Shown: piece by piece, positions 53,762 through 61,941 of the stretch | How the letters are laid out: the number at the start of each line of letters is the position of its first letter | Numbering within the stretch: the stretch's first letter is position 1 | Assembly (NCBI RefSeq): GCF_001696455.1 | Contig: NZ_MAUJ01000003.1 | Coordinates: 448,735-512,734 of the forward strand | Source of the DNA: Pseudoalteromonas luteoviolacea | GTDB taxonomy: Bacteria > Pseudomonadota > Gammaproteobacteria > Enterobacterales > Alteromonadaceae | Direction: 5' to 3' | Length of the DNA: 64,000 nucleotides | Notes under the pieces: generated by a model | Told to the model about the DNA's origin: nothing | Databases searched by the model: none | Seen by the model: only the letters and a program-made list of their open reading frames with translations | Made by a program: the position numbers and the translations under genes

Positions 53762-54259
53762 ATGCGAACTTGGCTCTTCGCCGGGCTCTGCTTGATGTTG
53801 GCAAATTCAGCTCAAGCGCACAAATTAAAAGCATCAATAGCAACAGCAAACATATTTCCAGAGCAAGGAAATATTCAAATTGAGTATCGCTTTCATCTGC
53901 ATGATCTTGAGCATGCCTTAGTACACCTGTTCAATGAGCACAAAAATGTGTACCACAATGACAGAGTTCAACAAGCATTTGCTGATTATGTCTACACACA
54001 TGCTTCACTCAGACGGCTTAGCGGACAAGCTTTGGCATTATCGGCAGCGACCGTAAAAATAGATGCTAAGTACCTATGGGTTTATCAAGAAGCACAGTTT
54101 GCCAAAGGCACACCACTTAAAGGGCTACAAATGCGCCACGGGGCCTTAAGAGATATTTGGCCCGACCAAATTAACTTGGTGAATTTTAGAGGCATTGGCA
54201 AGGTCAAAACGATGCATTTTGACAAAGATGATAATTGGTTGACGGTCGAGTTTGATTGA
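53762..54259 (+). CDS. exported DUF6702-like protein
   Basis: The 165-residue product has a signal peptide (MRTWLFAGLCLMLANSAQA). Its conserved segments HKLKASIATANIFPEQGNIQIEYRFHLHDLEHAL and LWVYQEAQF fit the DUF6702 family, small periplasmic proteins of unknown role. GAGAAGGAG precedes the ATG. It is followed by a strong terminator. Confidence 0.65.
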   Translation: MRTWLFAGLCLMLANSAQAHKLKASIATANIFPEQGNIQIEYRFHLHDLEHALVHLFNEHKNVYHNDRVQQAFADYVYTHASLRRLSGQALALSAATVKIDAKYLWVYQEAQFAKGTPLKGLQMRHGALRDIWPDQINLVNFRGIGKVKTMHFDKDDNWLTVEFD

Positions 54260-54282
54260 CCCCTGATTGATAACCTTACGCT

Positions 54283-54306
54283 AAAAAGGGGCGTTGTGCC
54301 CCTTTT
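54283..54306. terminator. bidirectional terminator
   Basis: AAAAGGGGC (54284-54292) pairs with GCCCCTTTT (54298-54306) around GTTGT, between two convergent genes; both strands have flanking A/T runs. Confidence 0.8.
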
Positions 54307-54312
54307 ATTCAA

Positions 54313-55752
54313 TTACTGACACACCTGCTCACCACGCGCAGAAAACTGCGAGTCGCAGCGTAAAAAAGCCTCTCCTTGTTCATCAAAAAAGCGCCCGTAC
54401 CAACCCGTATAACGGTCCAGCTCTAGCTCTAAAAAGCCAAACCTCGCCTGTTCATTACCATTGGCTTCTAACCCGTCCACAACAGCCTCAAAATTAGTAT
54501 ATGGCAGCTCTTCACTTAGGGTAACACCACTATTTCCAACCACTATTTGTGGCGGGCGTTTGTACTGTTTATCAAAACTCAAAGACTGATAAATATGCAT
54601 GTGACCAGATAAAAGCAAAGCCACTTGCTCAGGTAAACGACCTAACGGCGTATTGGCTAAAGCGCGCTGCATCATGATATTTAAAGTATTGTCGGTGGCC
54701 ACATTATTCACTCCCCAAAGTGGCCTGTGTGTCACTGTCCATATTGGCTTATCGGGATGTTTACTGGCAAACTTTTGTAACCCTTCATATTGCGCTTGAT
54801 ACTGCGCAGTCAAATCGTTAGAGAATCTATCATCACACGCATTCGCGGTGTCTTGCACCCAAATATTAAGCTTTTCAAGTTTCAACATATAGGGGTCAAT
54901 CATCGCAATTGAGGATACCGCTGTCGTAGGAGGGTTAGAAAAACTACCTTGGGCTGGGCAAGCCCGTTGAGCAATGCCACTTTCTACACTTGAGCCGGGG
55001 CCAAAAAAGTAAAACCAACCAAGCCCAGCTCGACTGCACAGCTCATGATTCCCTCTTGCAAATACCCAAGGTGCTTTGGTTAAAATTGCATCGGCAGAGC
55101 TAAAAAAGTCAGCTCGCCATGCACGCCATGTATCGGGTTTTGGGCTGCCTGTCGCATTTTGGCTGTAGTAGGTTTCTTCTAGGCCACAGGTTTTTCCGCC
55201 ATAACCCCCATCCCCCGCATCATACGCGTAAACCCCTTTGCTAATGCTGCCACTGGTACCGCGATAGTTGTAATCACCCATATGCAACAACAGGTCTACT
55301 TCACGCTTGGCACCTTCATCAATGAGTGTTTTAAATGGCTCAGCAGGCCCGTTGCCATCACAGACATGCGCTTTACAGCCCGAGTCACCATACACTTGGA
55401 TACGTTTTGGATTGAGCGTCATTGCCTCGAATTTAAGCTGTGTGCCACCAACAAGGTAAGATTGCCCTTCAGATACGCGTGCTTCACACACTGTAATAGG
55501 GAAGTTCACGCCTGGATGCATGCCTCGAATACGCATTTTACTACGCTTGCCCTCTGAGTCTTCAAGCTCTGGGCAAAGCGCTGCTTGATTTTGGATCCCG
55601 GGTATTATGGCCCGAATATAAAGCAGTGTGTCACCTTGGTTACTTGGCGCAAGCATCGCGTAAGCAGTGATCACTTCAGCTTTTTTTAAGGGCTTTTGGC
55701 TGCTGCAACCAGCCAAAATAGCCAATCCCAATATCATACTGACGAATCGCAT
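54313..55752 (-). CDS. metallophosphoesterase lipoprotein (calcineurin-like)
   Basis: The 479-residue product has a lipoprotein signal (MILGLAILAGC) and the calcineurin-like motifs: YGDSGC, HMGDYNYRG, ARGNHE, THRPLWG and SGHMHIYQ. It is therefore a periplasmic metal-dependent phosphoesterase of unknown substrate. Several Cys may form disulfides. It is transcribed alone and ends at a terminator. Confidence 0.8.
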   Translation of the reverse strand: MRFVSMILGLAILAGCSSQKPLKKAEVITAYAMLAPSNQGDTLLYIRAIIPGIQNQAALCPELEDSEGKRSKMRIRGMHPGVNFPITVCEARVSEGQSYLVGGTQLKFEAMTLNPKRIQVYGDSGCKAHVCDGNGPAEPFKTLIDEGAKREVDLLLHMGDYNYRGTSGSISKGVYAYDAGDGGYGGKTCGLEETYYSQNATGSPKPDTWRAWRADFFSSADAILTKAPWVFARGNHELCSRAGLGWFYFFGPGSSVESGIAQRACPAQGSFSNPPTTAVSSIAMIDPYMLKLEKLNIWVQDTANACDDRFSNDLTAQYQAQYEGLQKFASKHPDKPIWTVTHRPLWGVNNVATDNTLNIMMQRALANTPLGRLPEQVALLLSGHMHIYQSLSFDKQYKRPPQIVVGNSGVTLSEELPYTNFEAVVDGLEANGNEQARFGFLELELDRYTGWYGRFFDEQGEAFLRCDSQFSARGEQVCQ

Positions 55753-55847
55753 TGTCGTTTTCCTTCTAATCGCGTCACTAATTCCTTGTTTAGTGTAGTA
55801 AAACCTCTGTAAAGGGGTATTACAAAAGCTTACTTACACACCACGCA

Positions 55848-57464
55848 TTATTTTGCCGCTGCAATATCTCGCCACTTAATATCAAACTTGGCCAAGTACT
55901 TTTGTAACCGACTTGAGTCATTACTGGTGGCTTTTTGAGTCCTGCTAACGTCAAACATTACGCGCCCAGCGGCAGCCATGCTAGGGCTTTGCAAACATAC
56001 GGTGACTACATACTCTAATTGCTGACGATCAAACATATCTAGTTGAGAAATTTGCTCGTCACTCATTACTAACGATAAGCAAGATCCATGCTGCAATGAT
56101 TGACTCGTTTGCCAATCACTCTCAAGCCGCTTGATCTCTTCTGCCACATCCTCTTTGCTGATCCGCGAAGAATCGGCCAACGTGGCTAAACGGATCATCG
56201 ACGATCCCAAATCCCTAAAGTTACCTTGCCATGTGGCTTTCACACTATGTGCAAATGCCAGATAAGCGGCCCTTGCCTCTTTGTTAAAGCGCACTCTTCG
56301 GCCTTGGTCTTGGCTGTATTTGTCTAGTTCAAAATCAATGTTAGCGTCAATATCTTCGCGCCTATCTTTTAAAGCTGGGAGCTGATAGGTCCAGAGATTA
56401 ATACGAGCAAGTAAGTCTTCTCTGAATGTTCCCTCTAATACACACGCTTTTAAATCCCGATTAGTACCCGCAATCAGCTGGAATTCACTCGTCACTTCTA
56501 GATCGCTGCCCACAGGGTGAAATTGCTTATTCTCAATCGCACGCAACAACATCGCTTGCTCCTCAAGCCCAAGTTCCCCGACTTCATCCAAAAACAAGAG
56601 TCCCTGATCCGCCGCTTTTAAAAAACCGTCTCGCGCCTGCAAGGCCCCGGTGAACGCGCCTTTGGTGTGTCCAAAGAGGGCTGCCATCGCATTTTCACCT
56701 TTGAGCGTTGCACAGTTCACAATCACTATCTCACCTTGCAAGGTTTTACGCTGTTTTTTAAGCTGAAAAATCCGCGAGGCAAGCTGGCTTTTTCCGGCAC
56801 CCGTTGGGCCAGTCAATAAAATGGGCGCCGTAGAACGTATGGCAACTTTTTCAATTTGGGCAATCAAACGGTTAAACGCGCTATTTTTAGTTTCTATTCC
56901 CCCTTTGAGAAAGCTCTCACCTTGACGGCGCTCAATATCAAAACGCTCAGCCAATTGGTCATATTTTGAAAGGTCTAAATCAATGGTCTGCACTTGTCCC
57001 ACTGACTTATTCTCATTGTGCGGGTCGGGTGATGTTTGTACCAAACGCCCCGGAAACTGCCTGCTTTCCGTTAACAAGTAACTACAGATTTGTGCGACAT
57101 GAGTGCCCGTGGTGATATGAAAAAGATATTCTTGCGCATCCAAATCAAACTCAAGTGTGCGACAAAAATCATACAATTTAGCGTATACCTCACCGAAATC
57201 CCAAGGATCGTCAAAATTGACTTCAACCAAATGCACGGTTGTTTCGGGTGATACGGTCTCAATGTCAACGGCAACATTATTTGCTAAACGTGTACTCTGC
57301 TTACCATGCAGCAGGTACAAGCGATTTATGATCAAATCGTCTTGGCTTACCAATGAAATATTTGGACGCCAGCGATGCCAACGATCAACCCGTTTACCGA
57401 TAGCGTCTAATTGCGTACCAAGCAAGCTTACAGCCACAACTTTTTTCAAAGCACACCTATCCAT
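55848..57464 (-). CDS. rtcR: RtcR, sigma-54-dependent activator of the RNA repair operon
   Basis: The 538-residue regulator has an N-terminal CARF-like domain (residues about 10-175; SLLGTQLDAIGKRVDRWHRW, ITTGTHVAQICSYLL). A sigma-54 AAA+ domain follows with Walker A GPTGAGKSQLA, the sigma-54 contact GAFTGA and Walker B LLFLDEVGELG. A C-terminal DNA-binding part with an RTQKATSNDSSRLQKYL-type helix-turn-helix completes it. E. coli RtcR aligns throughout. In Salmonella the CARF domain is reported to respond to tRNA fragments; here it is divergent from the rtc operon. The start is uncertain: ATG at 57464 is given because the homology begins there; 57494 is also in frame. A 28-bp palindrome covers this region. 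Confidence 0.92.
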   Translation of the reverse strand: MDRCALKKVVAVSLLGTQLDAIGKRVDRWHRWRPNISLVSQDDLIINRLYLLHGKQSTRLANNVAVDIETVSPETTVHLVEVNFDDPWDFGEVYAKLYDFCRTLEFDLDAQEYLFHITTGTHVAQICSYLLTESRQFPGRLVQTSPDPHNENKSVGQVQTIDLDLSKYDQLAERFDIERRQGESFLKGGIETKNSAFNRLIAQIEKVAIRSTAPILLTGPTGAGKSQLASRIFQLKKQRKTLQGEIVIVNCATLKGENAMAALFGHTKGAFTGALQARDGFLKAADQGLLFLDEVGELGLEEQAMLLRAIENKQFHPVGSDLEVTSEFQLIAGTNRDLKACVLEGTFREDLLARINLWTYQLPALKDRREDIDANIDFELDKYSQDQGRRVRFNKEARAAYLAFAHSVKATWQGNFRDLGSSMIRLATLADSSRISKEDVAEEIKRLESDWQTSQSLQHGSCLSLVMSDEQISQLDMFDRQQLEYVVTVCLQSPSMAAAGRVMFDVSRTQKATSNDSSRLQKYLAKFDIKWRDIAAAK

Positions 57465-57488
57465 ATAGATATAATAATATCTATATGG
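57461..57488. promoter_or_regulatory. perfect 12-bp palindrome over the rtcR start
   Basis: CCATATAGATAT (57461-57472) and ATATCTATATGG (57477-57488) are exact reverse complements around AATA. The start codon at 57464 lies in the left arm. As RNA it would form a strong hairpin hiding the start; as DNA it could be an operator. Confidence 0.55.
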
Positions 57489-57602
57489 AATCATTTTTAT
57501 GATTCAAACGCAATTAGAAATAGACACTCCGACTCAATAAAAATTAATTTTTATCTTTAAAATCAAATTATTAAAAACAATTTTCAACTTTTTAAAAACC
57601 TT

Positions 57603-57618
57603 TGGCACGTCAATTGAT
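57603..57618 (+). promoter_or_regulatory. sigma-54 promoter (-24/-12) of the rtc operon
   Basis: TGGCACGTCAATTGAT (57603-57618) matches the sigma-54 consensus TGGCAC-N5-TTGC with GC replaced by GA. It lies between the divergent rtcR and the RNA repair operon, which RtcR is known to activate. Transcription should start near 57630, before the tRNA-like elements. Confidence 0.75.
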
Positions 57619-57642
57619 ATATCAAGCTCGTAGTTTGATAGC

Positions 57643-57685
57643 GTGTTTCTAAATAACACCGCGGTGCGACTTACTCTGTAAGCAC
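57643..57685 (+). ncRNA. two 5' leader hairpins of the rtc transcript
   Basis: GTGTT/AACAC (57643-57647, 57655-57659; 7-base loop) is followed by CTTAC/GTAAG (57670-57674, 57678-57682), extended by GTG/CAC outside. They begin about 15 bases after the predicted transcription start and precede the tRNA-like units, so they are probably parts of the same structured RNA. Confidence 0.5.
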
Positions 57686-57695
57686 GTATTCCGAG

Positions 57696-57767
57696 ATCAA
57701 CTACTTCAGTAATGGATACTGACAATGGCAACACTTTAAGTGTGGGGTTCGACTCCCCTTATTTGAT
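57696..57767 (+). ncRNA. tRNA-like element 1 (Y RNA-like) in the rtc leader
   Basis: ATCAA (57696-57700) pairs with TTGAT (57763-57767) as a short acceptor. TCAGT/ACTGA (57706-57710, 57718-57722) forms a D-like arm whose loop AATGGAT contains the GG of D loops. ACACT/AGTGT (57731-57735, 57739-57743) forms a small third hairpin with only a TTA loop in the anticodon arm's place. GGGG/CCCC (57744-57747, 57755-57758) closes a canonical TTCGACT T loop. There is no encoded CCA. A tRNA-mimic with a reduced anticodon arm is a feature of bacterial Y RNAs in rtc operons (YrlA). Confidence 0.6.
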
Positions 57768-57839
57768 AGATAGCTCAATGGTAGAGCCACGAAATTTGTA
57801 ATTCGTTTGTTGCGGGTTCGATTCCCGCTCTAATCACCA
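57764..57839 (+). ncRNA. tRNA-like element 2, degenerate tRNA-Thr(UGU)-like with encoded CCA
   Basis: D arm GCTC/GAGC (57773-57776, 57784-57787) has loop AATGGTA. Anticodon stem ACGAA/TTCGT (57789-57793, 57802-57806) has an 8-base loop ATTTGTAA, one base longer than normal, containing TGT. T arm GCGGG/CCCGC (57812-57816, 57824-57828) has loop TTCGATT. The acceptor GATAGA (57765-57770) pairs with TCTAATC (57829-57835) only with a one-base bulge; a discriminator A and CCA follow (57837-57839). The overall cloverleaf is clear but the acceptor and anticodon loop deviate. It overlaps element 1 by four bases, so they are transcribed together. Confidence 0.7.
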
Positions 57840-58045
57840 TAAGTAAAAGATAGAAACATTATTAGTTTTTACATTTAACTGCGCTGAAAAGCGCTGAATT
57901 ATGCAAGTAGCCGCCACTAACACTAAAGTGGGCTTCGCTGATTAAATTTCGTAAATGGCAAGCTGGATGCTCCCCATTTATGCACTTATTTAGCCAACCC
58001 CGCGATAATTAGCTGGCCGCTGCGACGCATCACAAGGAATAAGAA
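57840..58045 (+). other. leader between the tRNA-like RNA and the slipin gene
   Basis: About 200 bases hold possible hairpins: CCACT/AGTGG near 57913-57931, and AAATGG/CCATTT near 57953-57978. No convincing open frame precedes the slipin ATG, which has AAGGAATAAGA. It may contain further structured RNA or processing sites. Confidence 0.4.
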
Positions 58046-59665
58046 ATGAAATTTAAAAAACAACAAATCGTAGCAGATACACAACGTGTTTTCGTATATA
58101 AGAACAAGCAGCTTAAGGGTGTACTAACATCAGGCAAGCACACTTTTTGGGATTTTAAAAATGAACTCGAATTTACGACACACAGCATCGACACGCTGTT
58201 TTTTATGGCACCAGACGCTGAACGCTTATATCACTCGAACCCAGAAGTTCAAGCACACATCAGCCACTACAAATTAAATGAGCAAGAAATCGGCTTGTTG
58301 TACTTCAATGACACTTTGAAGGGCGTTGTAGCGCCAGGTGAGAATCTCTATTTGTGGCGAGATGCAGGTGATATCCATTTGGAAAGAGTGGATATCAGCA
58401 ATGACTTTTATGTCGATGACAAAACCTTAAAGATCATAGAAAAAGCAGGATTAAACCTCGCGTCAAAACTCATTAGAACCGCGAAAACCACCGCTTGTAA
58501 ACCGATTTACCAAATACAGATTGAACGCGACCACATCGGCTTGTTGTTTATAGACAATAAGCTGGTCAAGGAGTTGCCAGCAGGGAAATACGGTGTGTGG
58601 CAGTTCGGCCGTGAGATTGAATTGAAAACGTTTGATAGCAAAAAAGTATCGGCTGAAGCGGCCAAAGAGATCTACCAAAAAAACACTGCAATGCAAAGTA
58701 TCACGCATCAAAAACTGGGCGCTGAAGAGGTCGGCTTACTGTATGTAAACGACATCTTAAAGGGCATTGTACCGCCGGCGGAGCACGTCTATCTATGGAA
58801 AGAAGCGGGAAATATTCACTTAGAAAGAGTAGATATCAGCGAGGATTATTATGTTAAGCAATCCACTTTTACTCAAGTGAGTAATGCAGGGCTAAACAGC
58901 GCAACAAAACTATTCACACCAGCGGGCGCTGCATGTCAGCCTATTATAGATGTTGCTATCGAAAGTGAGCACATCGGGTTGCTGTATGTGAACAATCAAT
59001 TGCAACAAGAGTTAGCACCAGGGCGTTATGGTATATGGCAATTTAACCGAGATATTGAGGTGAAGATCTTCGACTTGCGTACACAGATGACAGAAGTCTC
59101 TGGACAAGAAATATTAAGTAAGGACCGAGTCAGTCTTCGTATTAACCTCAGCGCCAGTTTTCGAATTACAAATGCAGTGCAGGCGGCTTCAAGCGTTGAA
59201 GATGTCGATTCATTCGCGTATAACGCCCTTCAGCTTGCTTTAAGAGAAGCGGTAGGCACACAAAACCTTGATGATCTGCTGCTCGATAAACTGTATATCA
59301 ACGAAACGGTGAAAGAGCTGGTGAGTGAGCAACTGGCTGAAATAGGTGTGCAGCTAATCAGCGTCGGCATGAAAGACATCATTCTACCGGGAGAGATGAG
59401 AGCAATCCTTAATCAAGTGGTTGAAGCGCAAAAGGCTGCCGAAGCCAATGTCATTAAACGTCGGGAAGAGACCGCTGCGACAAGAAGCCTGCATAACACG
59501 GCTAAGGTGATGGAAAACAACCCAACGCTGATGCGCTTAAAAGAACTAGAAGCACTAGAAAAGGTTGCAGACAAGATTGAAAGTTTAACGGTTTATGGCG
59601 GCTTGGAAGGGCTCATGAACAACGTAGTAAACCTAGGTCAAAAACAAGGAGGCCAACATGTGTAA
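58046..59665 (+). CDS. slipin/SPFH (band 7) protein with internally repeated N-terminus
   Basis: The 539-residue protein has an SPFH/band 7 domain at about 355-480 (LRINLSASFRITNAVQAASS, ALREAVGTQNLDDLL, GVQLISVGMKDIILPGEM) and a helical C-terminal tail. The N-terminal 345 residues contain five related beta-rich modules of the form GLLYxNxxLxxxLxPGxYxxW (about 13-47, 80-118, 161-197, 227-265, 307-343) alternating between a WRDAGDIHLERVDIS type and a WQFGREIELKTFD type. The module is a bypass-of-function-style barrel repeat, not in ordinary slipins. No clear membrane helix is seen. Its stop overlaps rtcB by eight bases. Its role in RNA repair is unknown. Confidence 0.8.
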   Translation: MKFKKQQIVADTQRVFVYKNKQLKGVLTSGKHTFWDFKNELEFTTHSIDTLFFMAPDAERLYHSNPEVQAHISHYKLNEQEIGLLYFNDTLKGVVAPGENLYLWRDAGDIHLERVDISNDFYVDDKTLKIIEKAGLNLASKLIRTAKTTACKPIYQIQIERDHIGLLFIDNKLVKELPAGKYGVWQFGREIELKTFDSKKVSAEAAKEIYQKNTAMQSITHQKLGAEEVGLLYVNDILKGIVPPAEHVYLWKEAGNIHLERVDISEDYYVKQSTFTQVSNAGLNSATKLFTPAGAACQPIIDVAIESEHIGLLYVNNQLQQELAPGRYGIWQFNRDIEVKIFDLRTQMTEVSGQEILSKDRVSLRINLSASFRITNAVQAASSVEDVDSFAYNALQLALREAVGTQNLDDLLLDKLYINETVKELVSEQLAEIGVQLISVGMKDIILPGEMRAILNQVVEAQKAAEANVIKRREETAATRSLHNTAKVMENNPTLMRLKELEALEKVADKIESLTVYGGLEGLMNNVVNLGQKQGGQHV

Positions 59666-60884
59666 GTCACAATACGAGCTACTGGACAATAACACCAAAC
59701 ATCCGATAAAGGCGTGGACAAAAGGCGTGCCATTTGAACCCGAGGCACAACAACAACTCAAAAATATCGCATCGATGGATATCGTACACAGCCACATCGC
59801 CGTGATGCCCGACGTGCACCTAGGTAAAGGCGCGACCATTGGCAGTGTTATTCCATCGGTGGATGCGGTTATCCCTGCTGCGGTAGGCGTGGATATAGGC
59901 TGTGGTATGGTCGCGACCAAAACCACCCTCAAAGCAAGTGACTTACCCGATAACTTAAAGTCGATACGCAGCGCTTTTGAAGCCGCAGTACCGCATGGCC
60001 GCACAACGGGGCGCGGGAAGCGTGATAAAGGCGCTTGGGGAAATATACCCAAGCTAGTACAAAAAGAGTGGCTGACGTTGGAGCAACGTTTTGCTCAAAT
60101 TTGCGCAAAACACCCGGCAATCGCCAAGAGTAACCATGTAAACCACTTAGGTACAATGGGAACAGGTAACCACTTTCTAGAGCTTTGTCTAGATGAAACG
60201 CAAAATGTCTGGTTGATGCTGCATTCAGGCAGCCGTGGCGTGGGTAACCGAATTGGTACTTACTTTATCGAGCTGGCCAAAAAAGAAATGCAGCGCCATC
60301 AGCTACATTTACCCGATATGGATCTTGCCTACCTAAAAGAAGGAAGTGCGTATTTCGATGACTATGTAGAAGCCGTCGAATGGGCTCAGGACTTCGCGGC
60401 AAAAAACCGTGAGATCATGATGTTCAATGCATTAAAAGCTCTTAAAGATGAGTTGCCAATGCCATTTGAGACTATGGATGTGGCAGTTAACTGTCATCAC
60501 AACTACATCTCCAAAGAGGTGCATTTTGGCAAAGCTTGTTACGTTACACGAAAAGGCGCACTACGTGCAGAACAAGGAGAAATGGGGATCATCCCAGGAA
60601 ACATGGGCGCCCGTTCATACATAGTGAGAGGGCTTGGCAATGCTGACAGCTTCAATAGCTGTAGCCATGGTGCAGGGCGTGTAATGTCACGTACTAAGGC
60701 CAAAAAGGTATATAGCATTGCTGACCATGAAGCGGCAACACAAGGGGTGGAATGCCGCAAAGATGCAGCTGTGATCGACGAAATTCCGCATGCCTATAAA
60801 GACATTGATAAAGTCATGGCAGCACAGCAAGACTTAGTAGAAGTCGTGCACACATTAAAACAAATCGTTTGTGTAAAAGGATAA
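59658..60884 (+). CDS. rtcB: RtcB, RNA-splicing ligase
   Basis: The 408-residue ligase has the RtcB signature throughout: GVDIGCGMVA with the metal-binding Cys, GTGNHFLELCLDE, HSGSRGVGN, CHHNYISKE and the guanylylated His in SCSHGAGRVMSR. It joins RNA 3'-phosphate or 2',3'-cyclic phosphate ends to 5'-OH ends with GTP and manganese. AGGAGGCC precedes the ATG. It is co-translated with the slipin upstream. Confidence 0.95.
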   Translation: MCKSQYELLDNNTKHPIKAWTKGVPFEPEAQQQLKNIASMDIVHSHIAVMPDVHLGKGATIGSVIPSVDAVIPAAVGVDIGCGMVATKTTLKASDLPDNLKSIRSAFEAAVPHGRTTGRGKRDKGAWGNIPKLVQKEWLTLEQRFAQICAKHPAIAKSNHVNHLGTMGTGNHFLELCLDETQNVWLMLHSGSRGVGNRIGTYFIELAKKEMQRHQLHLPDMDLAYLKEGSAYFDDYVEAVEWAQDFAAKNREIMMFNALKALKDELPMPFETMDVAVNCHHNYISKEVHFGKACYVTRKGALRAEQGEMGIIPGNMGARSYIVRGLGNADSFNSCSHGAGRVMSRTKAKKVYSIADHEAATQGVECRKDAAVIDEIPHAYKDIDKVMAAQQDLVEVVHTLKQIVCVKG

Positions 60885-60886
60885 GA

Positions 60887-61939
60887 ATGATAACCAAAAT
60901 AAACAAACCAACCATTATTATTGACGGCTCAAAAGGAGAGGGCGGTGGCCAAGTACTCAGAACCGCACTAAGCCTGTCGATGTTGCTCAATCAGCCCATA
61001 GAGATAAAAAATATCCGAGCTGGACGAAAAAAACCGGGGCTGAAGCGTCAACACTTAACTTGTGTACTGGCCGCACAGAAAATATGTAATGCACATGTCA
61101 CAGGGGCTGAACTCAATTCACAAAACATCACTTTTGTGCCAAACCAAGTACAGGCGGGTGAATATGAATTTAAAATCGGCACGGCTGGCAGCACAGTACT
61201 CGTTTGCCAAACCATTTTGCTGCCACTGGCGCTAAGCGGTGAGCCGTCCACAGTGTCACTGCAAGGGGGTACTCACAATGGTATGTCACCTTCTCTGACC
61301 TTTTTTGAGCACTCGTTTATGCCTGCGCTGAAAAGTATGGGGTTAAACTGCGAAGTAACAACACATAAGCTCGGGTTCTTCCCTGCAGGCGGTGGCAGTT
61401 GGCAAATAGACATTACACCACTGACGTCCCTTAAACCTTGCCAATTGGAGCAATCCGGTGCAGAGTTGGAACTGCAACAAAACAATTGTAATGTGCTTTC
61501 TATTGTCGCTGGGGTAAGAGATTCCGTCGCTAACAGAGAGATAAAAGAAGCTCAAGCGCTACTGAACTGGGCAAATGCAAACACCGAGATTGACAGAGCG
61601 AAAGCCTATGGCAATGGTAATAGCTTTCATTTGAGCGTGGGACAAGCTAAGCAAGTCGCTATGTTTGAACAAATTGGCGAACTTGGCCTCTCGGCTGAGC
61701 GAGTAGCGGGGCGTGCTGTTAAGTCACTCAAGCATTACTTAAAGTCCGGTGCAGCAGTGGAAGAGCATTTGGCAGACCAGCTACTATTGCCTATGGCCCT
61801 CGCTGGGGGCGGAAGTTTCACCACCACAGCACTGAGCAGCCATACAACAACGAATATTGACGTTATTGCACAGCTCAGTGGTATCAAAATTAAAACACAA
61901 CAATTAAACGAACACCTTTGGAAAGTATATTTGGACTAA
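60887..61939 (+). CDS. rtcA: RtcA, RNA 3'-terminal phosphate cyclase
   Basis: The 350-residue enzyme has the RtcA pattern: DGSKGEGGGQVLRTALSLSML, NIRAGRKKPGLKRQHLT, GTAGSTVLVCQTILLPL, LQGGTHNGMSPS, and the C-terminal active-site His in EEHLADQLLLPMALA. It converts 3'-phosphates to 2',3'-cyclic phosphates with ATP, making ends for RtcB. The ATG at 60887 follows AAAAGGATAAG; an alternative 18 bases earlier is unsupported. Two bases after the rtcB stop. Confidence 0.95.
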   Translation: MITKINKPTIIIDGSKGEGGGQVLRTALSLSMLLNQPIEIKNIRAGRKKPGLKRQHLTCVLAAQKICNAHVTGAELNSQNITFVPNQVQAGEYEFKIGTAGSTVLVCQTILLPLALSGEPSTVSLQGGTHNGMSPSLTFFEHSFMPALKSMGLNCEVTTHKLGFFPAGGGSWQIDITPLTSLKPCQLEQSGAELELQQNNCNVLSIVAGVRDSVANREIKEAQALLNWANANTEIDRAKAYGNGNSFHLSVGQAKQVAMFEQIGELGLSAERVAGRAVKSLKHYLKSGAAVEEHLADQLLLPMALAGGGSFTTTALSSHTTTNIDVIAQLSGIKIKTQQLNEHLWKVYLD

Positions 61940-61941
61940 TA

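Noticed and set aside
56066..56083. Inverted GTTAGTAA-like stretch in rtcR
   Set aside because: Only the left half agrees and no GATCT follows at the right distance.
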